Shown here piece by piece: positions 39,533 through 47,551 of a stretch of DNA of 64,000 nt; position 1 is the first letter of the stretch, and each line of letters begins with the position of its first letter. Below the pieces are notes generated by a model, which was not told the DNA's origin, did not search any database, and saw only the letters and a list, made by a program, of their open reading frames with translations. Source of the stretch: JAVBJV01 sp031546815 (GTDB lineage: Bacteria; Pseudomonadota; Alphaproteobacteria; Acetobacterales; Acetobacteraceae); the NCBI GenBank assembly GCA_031546815.1, contig JAVBJV010000032.1, positions 1 through 64,000 on the forward strand, given 5' to 3'. The translations under genes were made by a program, and so were the position numbers.

Positions 39533-41341
39533 ATGACCGACACGCCGCTCGACCGTATTCGTAATTTCTCGATCATCGCCCATATCGACCATGGGAAGTC
39601 CACGCTCGCCGACCGCCTGATCCAGGCGACGGGCGGCCTCGCCAATCGCGAGATGAAGGAGCAGGTGCTCGATAACATGGATATCGAGCGCGAACGCGGC
39701 ATCACCATCAAGGCGCAGACCGTGCGCCTCGACTATCGCGCGGCAGATGGCAAGGACTACGTGCTAAACCTGATGGACACGCCGGGCCATGTTGACTTCG
39801 CGTATGAAGTCAGCCGGTCGCTGGCTGCGTGTGAAGGCAGCCTGCTGGTGGTGGATGCATCGCAGGGTGTGGAAGCGCAGACGCTCGCCAATGTGTATCA
39901 GGCGATGGATGCGAATCACGAGATCGTTCCCATCCTCAACAAGGTCGACCTGCCCGCCGCCGAACCCGAGCGCGTGAAGCAGCAGATCGAGGATGTGGTC
40001 GGCATTCCGGCCGATGACGCGGTGATGATCTCGGCCAAAACCGGCCTCAACATCGAAGGCGTTCTGGAAGCCATCGTCACGCGCCTGCCGCCGCCAAAGA
40101 CGGGCGACGCGAACGCCAAGCTGAAGGCGATGCTGGTCGACAGCTGGTACGACGCATATCTGGGCGTCATCATTCTGGTGCGCATCAAGGAAGGCCGTCT
40201 GCAGAAGGGCCAGCGCATCCGCATGATGTCGAACGGTGCGGTGCACACGGTCGAACAGCTTGGCGTGTTCCGCCCGAAGATGCAGGCGCTCGACAGTCTG
40301 GAACCGGGCGAGATCGGGTATTTCACCGCCGCCATCAAGACCGTCGCCGACTGCAACGTGGGCGACACCATTACGGATGATCGCGTGCCCGCGGACGAAG
40401 CTCTGCCGGGCTTCAAGCCGTCGATCCCTGTTGTCTGGTGCGGTCTGTACCCGATCGATGCGGACGAGTTTGAAAAGCTGCGCGACAGTCTGGCCAAGCT
40501 GCGCCTGAACGATGCGTCGTTCCACTACGAGATGGAGACATCGGCGGCGCTTGGCTTCGGGTTCCGCTGCGGGTTCCTGGGGCTGCTGCATCTGGAAATC
40601 ATCCAGGAACGTCTGTCGCGCGAATTCGATCTGGATCTGATGGCGACTGCGCCGTCGGTTGTGTATCGCATCTTCCAGACCAATGGCACGATGAGCGAGC
40701 TGCACAACCCCGCCGACATGCCCGACCCCAGCACGGTGGACCGCATTGAAGAACCGTGGATCAAGGCGACGATCATGGTGCCCGACGATTATCTGGGCAC
40801 AGTGCTGACGCTGTGTAACGAACGTCGCGGGCAGCAGGTGGATCTCACCTATGTCGGCAATCGCGCCATGGCGGTTTACAAGCTGCCGCTGAACGAAGTG
40901 GTGTTCGATTTCTACGACCGCCTGAAGTCGATCAGCCGTGGGTATGCCAGCTTCGACTATCACATGGATGAATATGTCGAGGGGCAGCTGGTGAAGATCT
41001 CGATCCTGGTGAACGCCGATCCGGTGGACGCGCTGTCGTTCATCGCGCATCGCAGCCAGGCGGAAGCGCGTGGCCGGTCGATCTGTGCAAAGCTGAAGGA
41101 ACTGATTCCGCGGCAGTTGTTCAAGATCGCCATCCAGGCCTCGATCGGCAGCCGCATCATCGCGCGCGAGACGATTGGTGCATTGTCGAAGGACGTGACG
41201 GCCAAGTGCTATGGCGGCGACATCAGCCGCAAGCGCAAACTTCTGGAAAAGCAGAAGGAAGGCAAGAAGCGCATGCGCCAGTTTGGCAAGGTCGAAATCC
41301 CGCAGAGCGCGTTCCTGGCGGCGTTGAAGATGGATAGCTGA
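39533..41341 (+). CDS. lepA: Elongation factor 4 (back-translocating GTPase LepA)
   Basis: A 602-residue ribosome-associated GTPase. G1 is AHIDHGKSTL (residues 16-25), G2/G3 include ERGITIKAQ and DTPGHVDF, and G4 is NKVDLP. The LepA-specific C-terminal domain has SRGYASFDYHMDEY, QAEARGRSICAKLKELIPRQ and FKIAIQASIGSRIIARE. The ending KEGKKRMRQFGKVEIPQSAF is the family's C-terminal tail. The ATG at 39533 gives the standard length although the frame stays open upstream. It is followed by a bidirectional terminator. Confidence 0.98.
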   Translation: MTDTPLDRIRNFSIIAHIDHGKSTLADRLIQATGGLANREMKEQVLDNMDIERERGITIKAQTVRLDYRAADGKDYVLNLMDTPGHVDFAYEVSRSLAACEGSLLVVDASQGVEAQTLANVYQAMDANHEIVPILNKVDLPAAEPERVKQQIEDVVGIPADDAVMISAKTGLNIEGVLEAIVTRLPPPKTGDANAKLKAMLVDSWYDAYLGVIILVRIKEGRLQKGQRIRMMSNGAVHTVEQLGVFRPKMQALDSLEPGEIGYFTAAIKTVADCNVGDTITDDRVPADEALPGFKPSIPVVWCGLYPIDADEFEKLRDSLAKLRLNDASFHYEMETSAALGFGFRCGFLGLLHLEIIQERLSREFDLDLMATAPSVVYRIFQTNGTMSELHNPADMPDPSTVDRIEEPWIKATIMVPDDYLGTVLTLCNERRGQQVDLTYVGNRAMAVYKLPLNEVVFDFYDRLKSISRGYASFDYHMDEYVEGQLVKISILVNADPVDALSFIAHRSQAEARGRSICAKLKELIPRQLFKIAIQASIGSRIIARETIGALSKDVTAKCYGGDISRKRKLLEKQKEGKKRMRQFGKVEIPQSAFLAALKMDS

Positions 41342-41347
41342 ATAAAC

Positions 41348-41374
41348 AGAGGCGGGTTCATCACCCGCCTCTTT
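41348..41374. terminator. Bidirectional terminator between lepA and the DUF488 gene
   Basis: AGAGGCGGGT and ACCCGCCTCT form a perfect 10-bp stem with a 5-nt loop, followed by TT on the plus strand and preceded by A-rich sequence for the other strand. It lies 7 nt after the lepA stop and directly before the stop of the convergent DUF488 gene. Confidence 0.85.
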
Positions 41375-41815
41375 CTACAAATGCCGCACGCTCAGCGCGC
41401 CATCCCACTTCTCATTCAGATATTCACACACCAGCCGCCGGTGACAGTCATGCGCGGTAGGTTCTGAACATAACAGGCACGCGCCCTCGAACAGTTTCGG
41501 CTTCAGGCGTTGTTCGATCTTGCGTTCGGCCATCAGCGACAGGAACTGGCGCTGGAAAACGCCCCAGTCGCCCTTTTCCTTTTTGAACGATTTCATCAAC
41601 GGCTCGGTCGGGGCCAGCAGTGGTTCGTGCACATAATCGATCCCGCCGATCCGCCCGAGGAAATACGCAAGGTCCGCCGACTTCGCGAAGCCCGCCAGCT
41701 GCGAGCTGTTGCTCAGCCGCACATCAATCACCTTCTTCACACCCGCATCGATCAGGCGATTGAAGAACCCTTCCGCCGTCGTCTGTGTGAAGCCGATGGT
41801 AAAAGCCTTTGCCAT
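41375..41815 (-). CDS. DUF488 family protein
   Basis: A 146-residue cytosolic protein. Family features: FTIGFTQTTAEGFFNRLIDA at the N-terminus, VKKVIDVRLSNSSQLAGFAK in the middle, and LLCSEPTAHDCHRRLVCEYL near the C-terminus, with cysteine and histidine residues that are conserved in this family. The biochemical function is unknown to me. It is the last of three minus-strand genes (with ynfA-like and paiB-like) and converges on lepA. Confidence 0.88.
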   Translation of the reverse strand: MAKAFTIGFTQTTAEGFFNRLIDAGVKKVIDVRLSNSSQLAGFAKSADLAYFLGRIGGIDYVHEPLLAPTEPLMKSFKKEKGDWGVFQRQFLSLMAERKIEQRLKPKLFEGACLLCSEPTAHDCHRRLVCEYLNEKWDGALSVRHL

Positions 41816-41827
41816 TCCCGTCCCCTC

Positions 41828-42151
41828 TCAGCTTGCGCGCGGACCCCAGATGATCAGCAGTGATCCGGCAATGCAGATCAGCGCGCCGGTGATGTCCCAC
41901 CGGTCCGGCGCGTGCTTTTCCGCCAGCCCCTGCCAGCAGACCGCCGCCAGAATATAAACCCCGCCATAGGCCGCATAGACACGCCCTGCCAGACTGGATT
42001 CAATGCGCGTCAGCAGCCAGGCGAACACCAGCAGGCTGAGCACACACGGCACCATCCACCAGATGCTTTTCCCCTGCCGCACCACCATCCACATGGCGAA
42101 GCAGCCCGCAATCTCGGCCAGCGCCGCAACAGCGTACCAGAGATACGCCAC
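41828..42151 (-). CDS. YnfA/UPF0060 small membrane protein
   Basis: A 107-residue inner-membrane protein with four hydrophobic helices (about residues 3-22, 30-48, 61-77 and 85-104) and the family-typical segments YAVAALAEIAGCFAMWMVVR, RVYAAYGGVYILAAVCWQGL and KHAPDRWDITGALICIAGSL. Related to the small multidrug resistance fold, but transport is not established. The GTG start at 42151 follows the stop of the upstream PaiB-like gene with no gap (TAGGTG), so the two are translationally coupled. Confidence 0.93.
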   Translation of the reverse strand: MAYLWYAVAALAEIAGCFAMWMVVRQGKSIWWMVPCVLSLLVFAWLLTRIESSLAGRVYAAYGGVYILAAVCWQGLAEKHAPDRWDITGALICIAGSLLIIWGPRAS

Positions 42152-42775
42152 CTATTCCGCGTCCCGCACCAGTTGCGCCATTGCCGTTGCGCCATCGGCC
42201 TCCAGCCCTGCCACAACACCGACGCGGTCCGCGACGGGGCGGTTCTGGCTGATCTTCCATTTGCCGGTGATGCGCGCGATCTCGATCTCCACCCCGACAA
42301 TGCCCTTCAATTGCGCCTCGACGAAACTTGCAGGCGCGTCGCTCACCGCCCATGCGTCGGTACGACCGGCTTCGTGCACGGATGTCAGGTCGGTCACCAT
42401 CTTCAGCAACCACTCGCGATCCTCGACCACGCGCGGCGTGCCATGCACCTGCACCATCGCGTAGTTCCAGGTGGGCACGGCTTTGCCCGTCTCATGCTTG
42501 CTGGGGTACCACGATGGCGTCACGTAAGCATCCGCACCCTGAAACACCACCAGTGCCTCGGTCGCGTTCTGCAAGGCACGCCAGTGCGGATTGGCGCGCG
42601 CCATGTGGGTGCGCAGCGTACCGTTGGTGGAAGCATCCGTATCCAGCAGGAACGGCATGGGATCGGCCAGCAATCCGTCCGCCCCGGCCGAGACCAGCAA
42701 ACCAAACGGATACGCACGAATCAGCGCGTGCTGCACCTCGATGCGCTCTTCACGAAAATGCGGCGGTTGATACAT
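42152..42775 (-). CDS. FMN-binding negative transcriptional regulator, PaiB-like
   Basis: A 207-residue FMN-binding split-barrel protein. The N-terminal MYQPPHFREERIEVQHALIR and the segment YPFGLLVSAGADGLLADPMP are characteristic of the PaiB family, as are TPSWYPSKHETGKAVPTWNY and the late KISQNRPVADRVGVV. PaiB was named for repression of sporulation and protease genes in Bacillus, but many relatives may be flavin enzymes; no DNA-binding motif is visible here. GGAG seven nt before the ATG. Co-transcribed with the YnfA gene. Confidence 0.9.
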   Translation of the reverse strand: MYQPPHFREERIEVQHALIRAYPFGLLVSAGADGLLADPMPFLLDTDASTNGTLRTHMARANPHWRALQNATEALVVFQGADAYVTPSWYPSKHETGKAVPTWNYAMVQVHGTPRVVEDREWLLKMVTDLTSVHEAGRTDAWAVSDAPASFVEAQLKGIVGVEIEIARITGKWKISQNRPVADRVGVVAGLEADGATAMAQLVRDAE

Positions 42776-42854
42776 GTGCGTGCTCCTTCACCCTGCATTT
42801 CACCTGCAATCTCTGTTCTTGCATAGGGTGCGGCAACAGCGGTTCAATACCCGC

Positions 42855-43334
42855 ATGGAAACCGAACCCGCCCCCCAACATGTCTGGCTGCAGAAACTGG
42901 TCGGCTCCTGGTCGTACGAGTCCGACTGCGCGATGGGCCCCGACCAGCCACGCCAGAAATTCAACGGCTTCGAACACGTGCGTATGTTGGGCGATCTGTG
43001 GACCGTGGGTGAAGGCGAGGGCGAGATGCCGGGCGGCATTGCCCGCACCATGATGACGATCGGTTACAACCCGCAGAAGCGGCGTTTCGTCGCCACGTGG
43101 ATCGGTTCGATGATGACGCATATGTGGGTGTACGAAGGCGCGCTGAGCGCCGATGAAACCACCCTGACGCTGCAAACCACCGGGCCGGATTTTTCCGACG
43201 GCAACAAGACCGCGACGTATCAGGACATCATCACCCTGATCGGCCACGACCACCGTACGCTGACATCGCGCACCCAGACCAGCGACGGGAAATGGCACGA
43301 ATTCATGACGGCGTATTATCAGCGCGCACGGTAA
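42855..43334 (+). CDS. DUF1579 family protein
   Basis: A 159-residue soluble protein. DUF1579 features: HVWLQKLVGSWSYESDCAMG near the N-terminus, the GFEHVRMLGDLWTVGEGEGE region and MTIGYNPQKRRFVATWIGSM, a lipocalin-like beta-barrel pattern. Small-molecule binding has been suggested for such folds, with no established function. The ATG at 42855 matches the family's length. It is divergent from the PaiB gene, and its stop is 6 nt from the end of the convergent pseudogene. Confidence 0.88.
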   Translation: METEPAPQHVWLQKLVGSWSYESDCAMGPDQPRQKFNGFEHVRMLGDLWTVGEGEGEMPGGIARTMMTIGYNPQKRRFVATWIGSMMTHMWVYEGALSADETTLTLQTTGPDFSDGNKTATYQDIITLIGHDHRTLTSRTQTSDGKWHEFMTAYYQRAR

Positions 43335-43340
43335 TGCCGC

Positions 43341-43983
43341 TCAGCCCATCCGCTCCACGGCGATCATCGTCACGAACGGATAGGACGACCCAGGCAACGG
43401 CGCGGGGCGCACATACATCTGCGAGATCGTGCCATCCAGATAGAGCAGATCCGTCACCCCATGACGATCGCGCGCGGCTGCAGAAAAATCGCACAGCGAA
43501 ACCTGCCTGTGGGTGATCAGGAACACCACGCCGCCATCACGCGTGATACCCACTGCATTGCGGATCCGCCGTGACGTCGAGGCGGGATTGAAGCCAGGAT
43601 GGATCCGCCCGTTCTCCATCATCAGCGGGCCGGATTGCACGGCATCGGTAATGGTCGGGTCGTCGGTAAAGCGCGCCGCATCGACAATGCCGGCTTCTCC
43701 CCTCCGCAGGAAAAACACCCCGTTGGGCTTCAGGAAGAAATTGCCCGTCCCATCATCCAGATTGAGCGCGAAAGTCGTTTCCCGTCCTCGATGTAAAGCC
43801 CCACCGGCCGCAGATCGGTTCCATAGATACCGCCATTCATCACCATCCGCATCGCCGCCAGCAAAACACAATCCGCTCGGTCCGGGGATCGACGCGATAG
43901 GCCTGGAGGATACCCTCGGCCGCCGCGGGCGCTGCGTTCAATGCCAGCGCCGCCAACAGAACCCCGCGACGCGTTCTGGTCAT
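43341..43983 (-). pseudogene. Phosphodiester glycosidase (DUF2233/NAGPA) pseudogene with frameshifts
   Basis: Three reading frames are needed to follow one protein. Frame 1 (from the ATG at 43983) gives a signal peptide, MTRTRRGVLLAALALNAAPA, and YRVDPRTERIVF, then stops. Frame 2 gives MVMNGGIYGTDLRPVGLYIE, the conserved core of NAGPA-type glycosidases. Frame 3 gives NFFLKPNGVFFLRR, FTDDPTITDAVQSGPLMMEN and AVGITRDGGVVFLITHRQ to the stop at 43341. The stretch between the signal part and MNGG looks shorter than in intact relatives, so a deletion is likely too. Intact family members cleave N-acetylglucosamine phosphodiesters. Sequencing error cannot be excluded for single shifts. Confidence 0.8.
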
Positions 43984-44052
43984 CCCAGCCCCCACTCACG
44001 CAATGCGTAAAAATCACACGACGCCGTTGATGATTTCAGATACAGCACAGCC

Positions 44053-45246
44053 ATGCAACATTACGACGCAATCATCATCGGAGCCGGAGCCGCGGGTCTG
44101 TTCTGCGCAGCCACCGCCGGGCAACGCGGGAAGCGCGTGCTGCTGCTCGACCATGCGGACCAGGTTGGCTCGAAGATCCTGATCTCGGGCGGCGGACGTT
44201 GCAACTTCACCAATACCGGTACGCGGCCCGAGCGGTTCTTTTCCAACAACCCACATTTCTGCAAGTCGGCGCTGAAGCGTTACACCGCACGGGACTTCAT
44301 CGCGCTGGTCGACAAGCACAACATTCCCTGGCACGAAAAAACCCTGGGCCAATTGTTCTGCGACGGGTCGGCACGCGCCATCGTGCAAATGCTGCTGGAC
44401 GAATGCGCGGTCGGAAAGGTCGAGATCCAACTGAACAATCACGTGCAGCACATCTCGCACAGCTCCGGCTTTCAGGTGACCACCAATAGCGGCGTGTCCA
44501 GCGCGCCCGCGCTGGTGTTGGCAACGGGTGGTCTGTCGATCCCGAAGATGGGGGCGACCGCTTTTGCCTACGACACCGCACGGCGTTTCGGCCTGCCGCT
44601 TGTTGCCCCCTGCCCCGGCCTGGTACCGTTGATCGCCAGCGCGGTCGACATGGAATGGATCGCCCCGATCAGCGGTGTGTCGCTGGATGTGATTGCACGT
44701 TTTTACAAGAGCAGCTTCCGCGAGGCCATGCTGTTCACGCATCGCGGCATCTCCGGACCGGCCATTCTGCAGATCTCGTCCTGCTGGGAACCGGGCGAGC
44801 CGATCAGCATCGACATGCTGCCCGACATCCCCGACGTCACCGCCTTCCTGCGCGACCGCAAACGCGCGCGCCCGAATGCGGAACTGAAGACCATCCTGTC
44901 CGAAGTACTGCCGCAGCGTCTGGCGCACGCACTTGTCGCATCGCGCTTTGCCGAGATCGCCACCCAGTCGGTCGCCATCGCCACGCTGACCGACAAGGCA
45001 CTCAACAAGGTCGGCGCGCTGCTGAAGCAGTTCCCGTTCCTGCCTACCAGCACCGAGGGTTACAACAAGGCCGAGGTCACGCTGGGCGGCGTCTGCACCA
45101 GCGCGCTGTCGTCGCGCACCATGCAGGCGAATGATGTTCCCGGCCTGTATGTAATTGGTGAAGCGGTTGATGTCACCGGCTGGCTGGGCGGTTACAATTT
45201 CCAGTGGGCCTGGGCGAGCGGCTACAGCGCCGGACAGGATATCTGA
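44053..45246 (+). CDS. BaiN/RdsA-like NAD(P)/FAD-dependent oxidoreductase (HI0933 family)
   Basis: A 397-residue flavoprotein. The FAD-binding motif IIIGAGAAGLFCAATAGQRG is at residues 7-26, followed by SKILISGGGRCNFTNTG, the hallmark of the HI0933 family. VLATGGLSIPKMGATAFAYD and the C-terminal VPGLYVIGEAVDVTGWLGGY and NFQWAWASGYSAGQD complete it. Some relatives reduce steroid double bonds; the physiological substrate in most bacteria is unknown. The stop codon abuts the stop of the convergent pbpC gene with no gap and no visible terminator. Confidence 0.93.
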   Translation: MQHYDAIIIGAGAAGLFCAATAGQRGKRVLLLDHADQVGSKILISGGGRCNFTNTGTRPERFFSNNPHFCKSALKRYTARDFIALVDKHNIPWHEKTLGQLFCDGSARAIVQMLLDECAVGKVEIQLNNHVQHISHSSGFQVTTNSGVSSAPALVLATGGLSIPKMGATAFAYDTARRFGLPLVAPCPGLVPLIASAVDMEWIAPISGVSLDVIARFYKSSFREAMLFTHRGISGPAILQISSCWEPGEPISIDMLPDIPDVTAFLRDRKRARPNAELKTILSEVLPQRLAHALVASRFAEIATQSVAIATLTDKALNKVGALLKQFPFLPTSTEGYNKAEVTLGGVCTSALSSRTMQANDVPGLYVIGEAVDVTGWLGGYNFQWAWASGYSAGQDI

Positions 45247-47532
45247 TCACTCGATCACCACGCGCACCACGCGCGATGCTTCCGGCCGGTATGGCAGACG
45301 CACCTGGAACAGGTGCTGCCCCTGCTGCATCGGCCAGTACACAGGTTGGTCGGGACTGGTGACCGCGAACGGTTTGCCATCCACATACCAAACCACTTGC
45401 GACACACGCGGTTCCGTCACCACGCGCAAGGCCAGCCGGTTCAGATGCGCGGGCACTTCCGGGTTACGCCAGAATTTCGCCTCGCGTTCCGGTGTGGTGA
45501 TCGACAGATGCACCGGCGCTTCGGCCGATACGGGGTCCTGTTGCAGCTGGAACCCCTGCTCCACGGCCCAGCGACGATAATCCGGTAACACCGATATCAC
45601 GCGCTGCACTGTGCGCCCGTCCTCTGCCACGCGCACCAGCTCGGGCGCGGGCATGTTGGCGGGGTCGACGTATTCCTGAAAGGTCTGGTTGCACGCGCCT
45701 ACATTCAGCAAGCCGGTGAATGCGCACAGCTCCACCTGCGTCAGGCCTTCCGGCGCGGGGAAATGCGTGTCCAGCAGATCGCCGGGCGTTGCCTCGTGCA
45801 GTTTCAGCAGAATGGCCTGCGCCATAGACGCTGCCACACGACCACCACTCAGCTGCACCATGGTGCCCGCATCGGCGCGGCCGACCCACACCGCCACCAT
45901 GTAATCCTGCGACCACGCGACAATCCACGCATCGCGATACCCCTGCGACGTGCCGGTCTTCAGCGCCACGGCGAACGGATATTCCGTCGCGCCGAAACGC
46001 GGGAAGCTCGGCATACGTGCCAGCGGGTCGGACAGGAACTGCGTGATCTGCCGCGCCGTCCGTGTCGACAGAACACGCTGCGGTGCTGCACGCGGTGCGC
46101 CCTGGTACCAGTCGAGATCCGCCAGCATTCCGTCCTCAGCCAGCGCGCCATACGCACGCAGCAGGTGGTCCATGCTGGTGGGCAGCGACCCGATCACCAT
46201 CGACAGGCCAAAATCCTCGGCAGGTGCGATCTGGTTGTGCACGCCAAGCTCGCGCAGGAAGGAAAAGCCGCTCTGAATTCCCACGCGGCGCAGCAGGTTG
46301 GTGGCCGGCACGTTGCGCGAATTCGCCAATGCCTGCCGCGGCAGCAGCGGCCCCAGAAACCGCCCGTCCACATTGCTGATCCCCGCCGCACCCTCGGGCA
46401 TGTCGCCCAGAATCGATGCGGGGTCCATCTGGTTGCGCTCCAGTGCCAGTGCATAGATGAACGGCTTCAGCGTGCTGCCGGGCGAGCGTTCAATCCGCGT
46501 AAAATCAATCGCGCCACCCGGTGTGTCCGCATAGCCGACCGATCCGACAGCAGCCAGAACCTCGCGCGTGCGGCGTTGCACCACCATCGCTGCGGCCTGT
46601 TGCGCACCGGCCTCGCGCCATTCGGGCAGAAGTTGACGCAACAGCTGCGTCACCTGTTGCTGCATACCCAGATCAATCCGCGTGCGCACGCGCGGATCAC
46701 GCGGGTCGAGGTCGCGCGCACCATCGCGCCCGACCATCTCGCGCAGCCTCAGGATTGCCTGATACGCATCGGGGCGACGCGGCGCATGTGGCGGGCGCAT
46801 CTGCGTAAGCTGCGTCCGCGCCACGGCAAGTTCGTCAGGCGGGATCTCGCCCTGCCGCGCGAGTTCGTCCAGCGCCTGCCCCGCACGGCGCACGGCACGC
46901 GCCATTCCCTGCACCGTCATCGGGTTGTGCAATGTTGGTGCTTGCGGCACGGCCGAGAGCAGCGCGATCTCGGCCCAGCCCAGATCCTCGACCGGCTTGT
47001 CAAAATACCAGCGTGCAGCATGTGCGATGCCGTGACTGCCATTTCCGTACGGCACCAGCCGCAGATAATGCGCGAGCAATTCCGGTCGGCTGTAACGCAG
47101 TGTCAGTGCAATGGCGGTCCCCGCTTCAACCACCTTGGCCCACAGCGACCGTTCGCGCGGATGCTGCATACGCGCGATCTGCATCGCAATGGTCGATGCA
47201 CCCGACACACGCCGCCCGCTGCTGATGTTCTGCCACGCAGCCCGCACCAGTGCGATGGGATCGACCCCCGGATGCTGCCAGAAACGCCGGTCTTCAAGCC
47301 CCAGAGTCGCCCGCGCCACCCGATCCGGAATCGGGCTGACCGGCCAGTAGCCGTATTCAACATACCGCCCGTGCGCGCCGGTTTCCTCGTGCCCGATCTG
47401 GGTGAGGAACACGCCGTGCCGGTCGGTGAGGACCGGCGTCGGCGCAGGCGCGATCAGCGTTGCGCGCGGCAGAACCTGCGCAACATACACGCCCCCCAGA
47501 AGCAGCAGCGCCACCCCGAACAGGTGGCGCAT
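45247..47532 (-). CDS. pbpC: Penicillin-binding protein 1C (bifunctional transglycosylase/transpeptidase)
   Basis: A 761-residue inner-membrane peptidoglycan synthase. One N-terminal helix (residues 4-19) is followed by the GT51 domain with GLEDRRFWQHPGVDP (catalytic Glu80) and GASTIAMQIAR. The transpeptidase has SPGSTLKP (Ser at about 351), the SxN-type SRN and KTGTSQGYRD (about 525). The C-terminal about 90 residues are the BiPBP_C domain typical of PBP1C. The ATG at 47532 is 19 nt after the A2M stop. PBP1C and A2M genes are commonly paired: A2M is thought to guard the periplasm when peptidoglycan or the outer membrane is breached. Confidence 0.95.
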   Translation of the reverse strand: MRHLFGVALLLLGGVYVAQVLPRATLIAPAPTPVLTDRHGVFLTQIGHEETGAHGRYVEYGYWPVSPIPDRVARATLGLEDRRFWQHPGVDPIALVRAAWQNISSGRRVSGASTIAMQIARMQHPRERSLWAKVVEAGTAIALTLRYSRPELLAHYLRLVPYGNGSHGIAHAARWYFDKPVEDLGWAEIALLSAVPQAPTLHNPMTVQGMARAVRRAGQALDELARQGEIPPDELAVARTQLTQMRPPHAPRRPDAYQAILRLREMVGRDGARDLDPRDPRVRTRIDLGMQQQVTQLLRQLLPEWREAGAQQAAAMVVQRRTREVLAAVGSVGYADTPGGAIDFTRIERSPGSTLKPFIYALALERNQMDPASILGDMPEGAAGISNVDGRFLGPLLPRQALANSRNVPATNLLRRVGIQSGFSFLRELGVHNQIAPAEDFGLSMVIGSLPTSMDHLLRAYGALAEDGMLADLDWYQGAPRAAPQRVLSTRTARQITQFLSDPLARMPSFPRFGATEYPFAVALKTGTSQGYRDAWIVAWSQDYMVAVWVGRADAGTMVQLSGGRVAASMAQAILLKLHEATPGDLLDTHFPAPEGLTQVELCAFTGLLNVGACNQTFQEYVDPANMPAPELVRVAEDGRTVQRVISVLPDYRRWAVEQGFQLQQDPVSAEAPVHLSITTPEREAKFWRNPEVPAHLNRLALRVVTEPRVSQVVWYVDGKPFAVTSPDQPVYWPMQQGQHLFQVRLPYRPEASRVVRVVIE

Positions 47533-47551
47533 GCTTTTTCTGCGGAACGGT

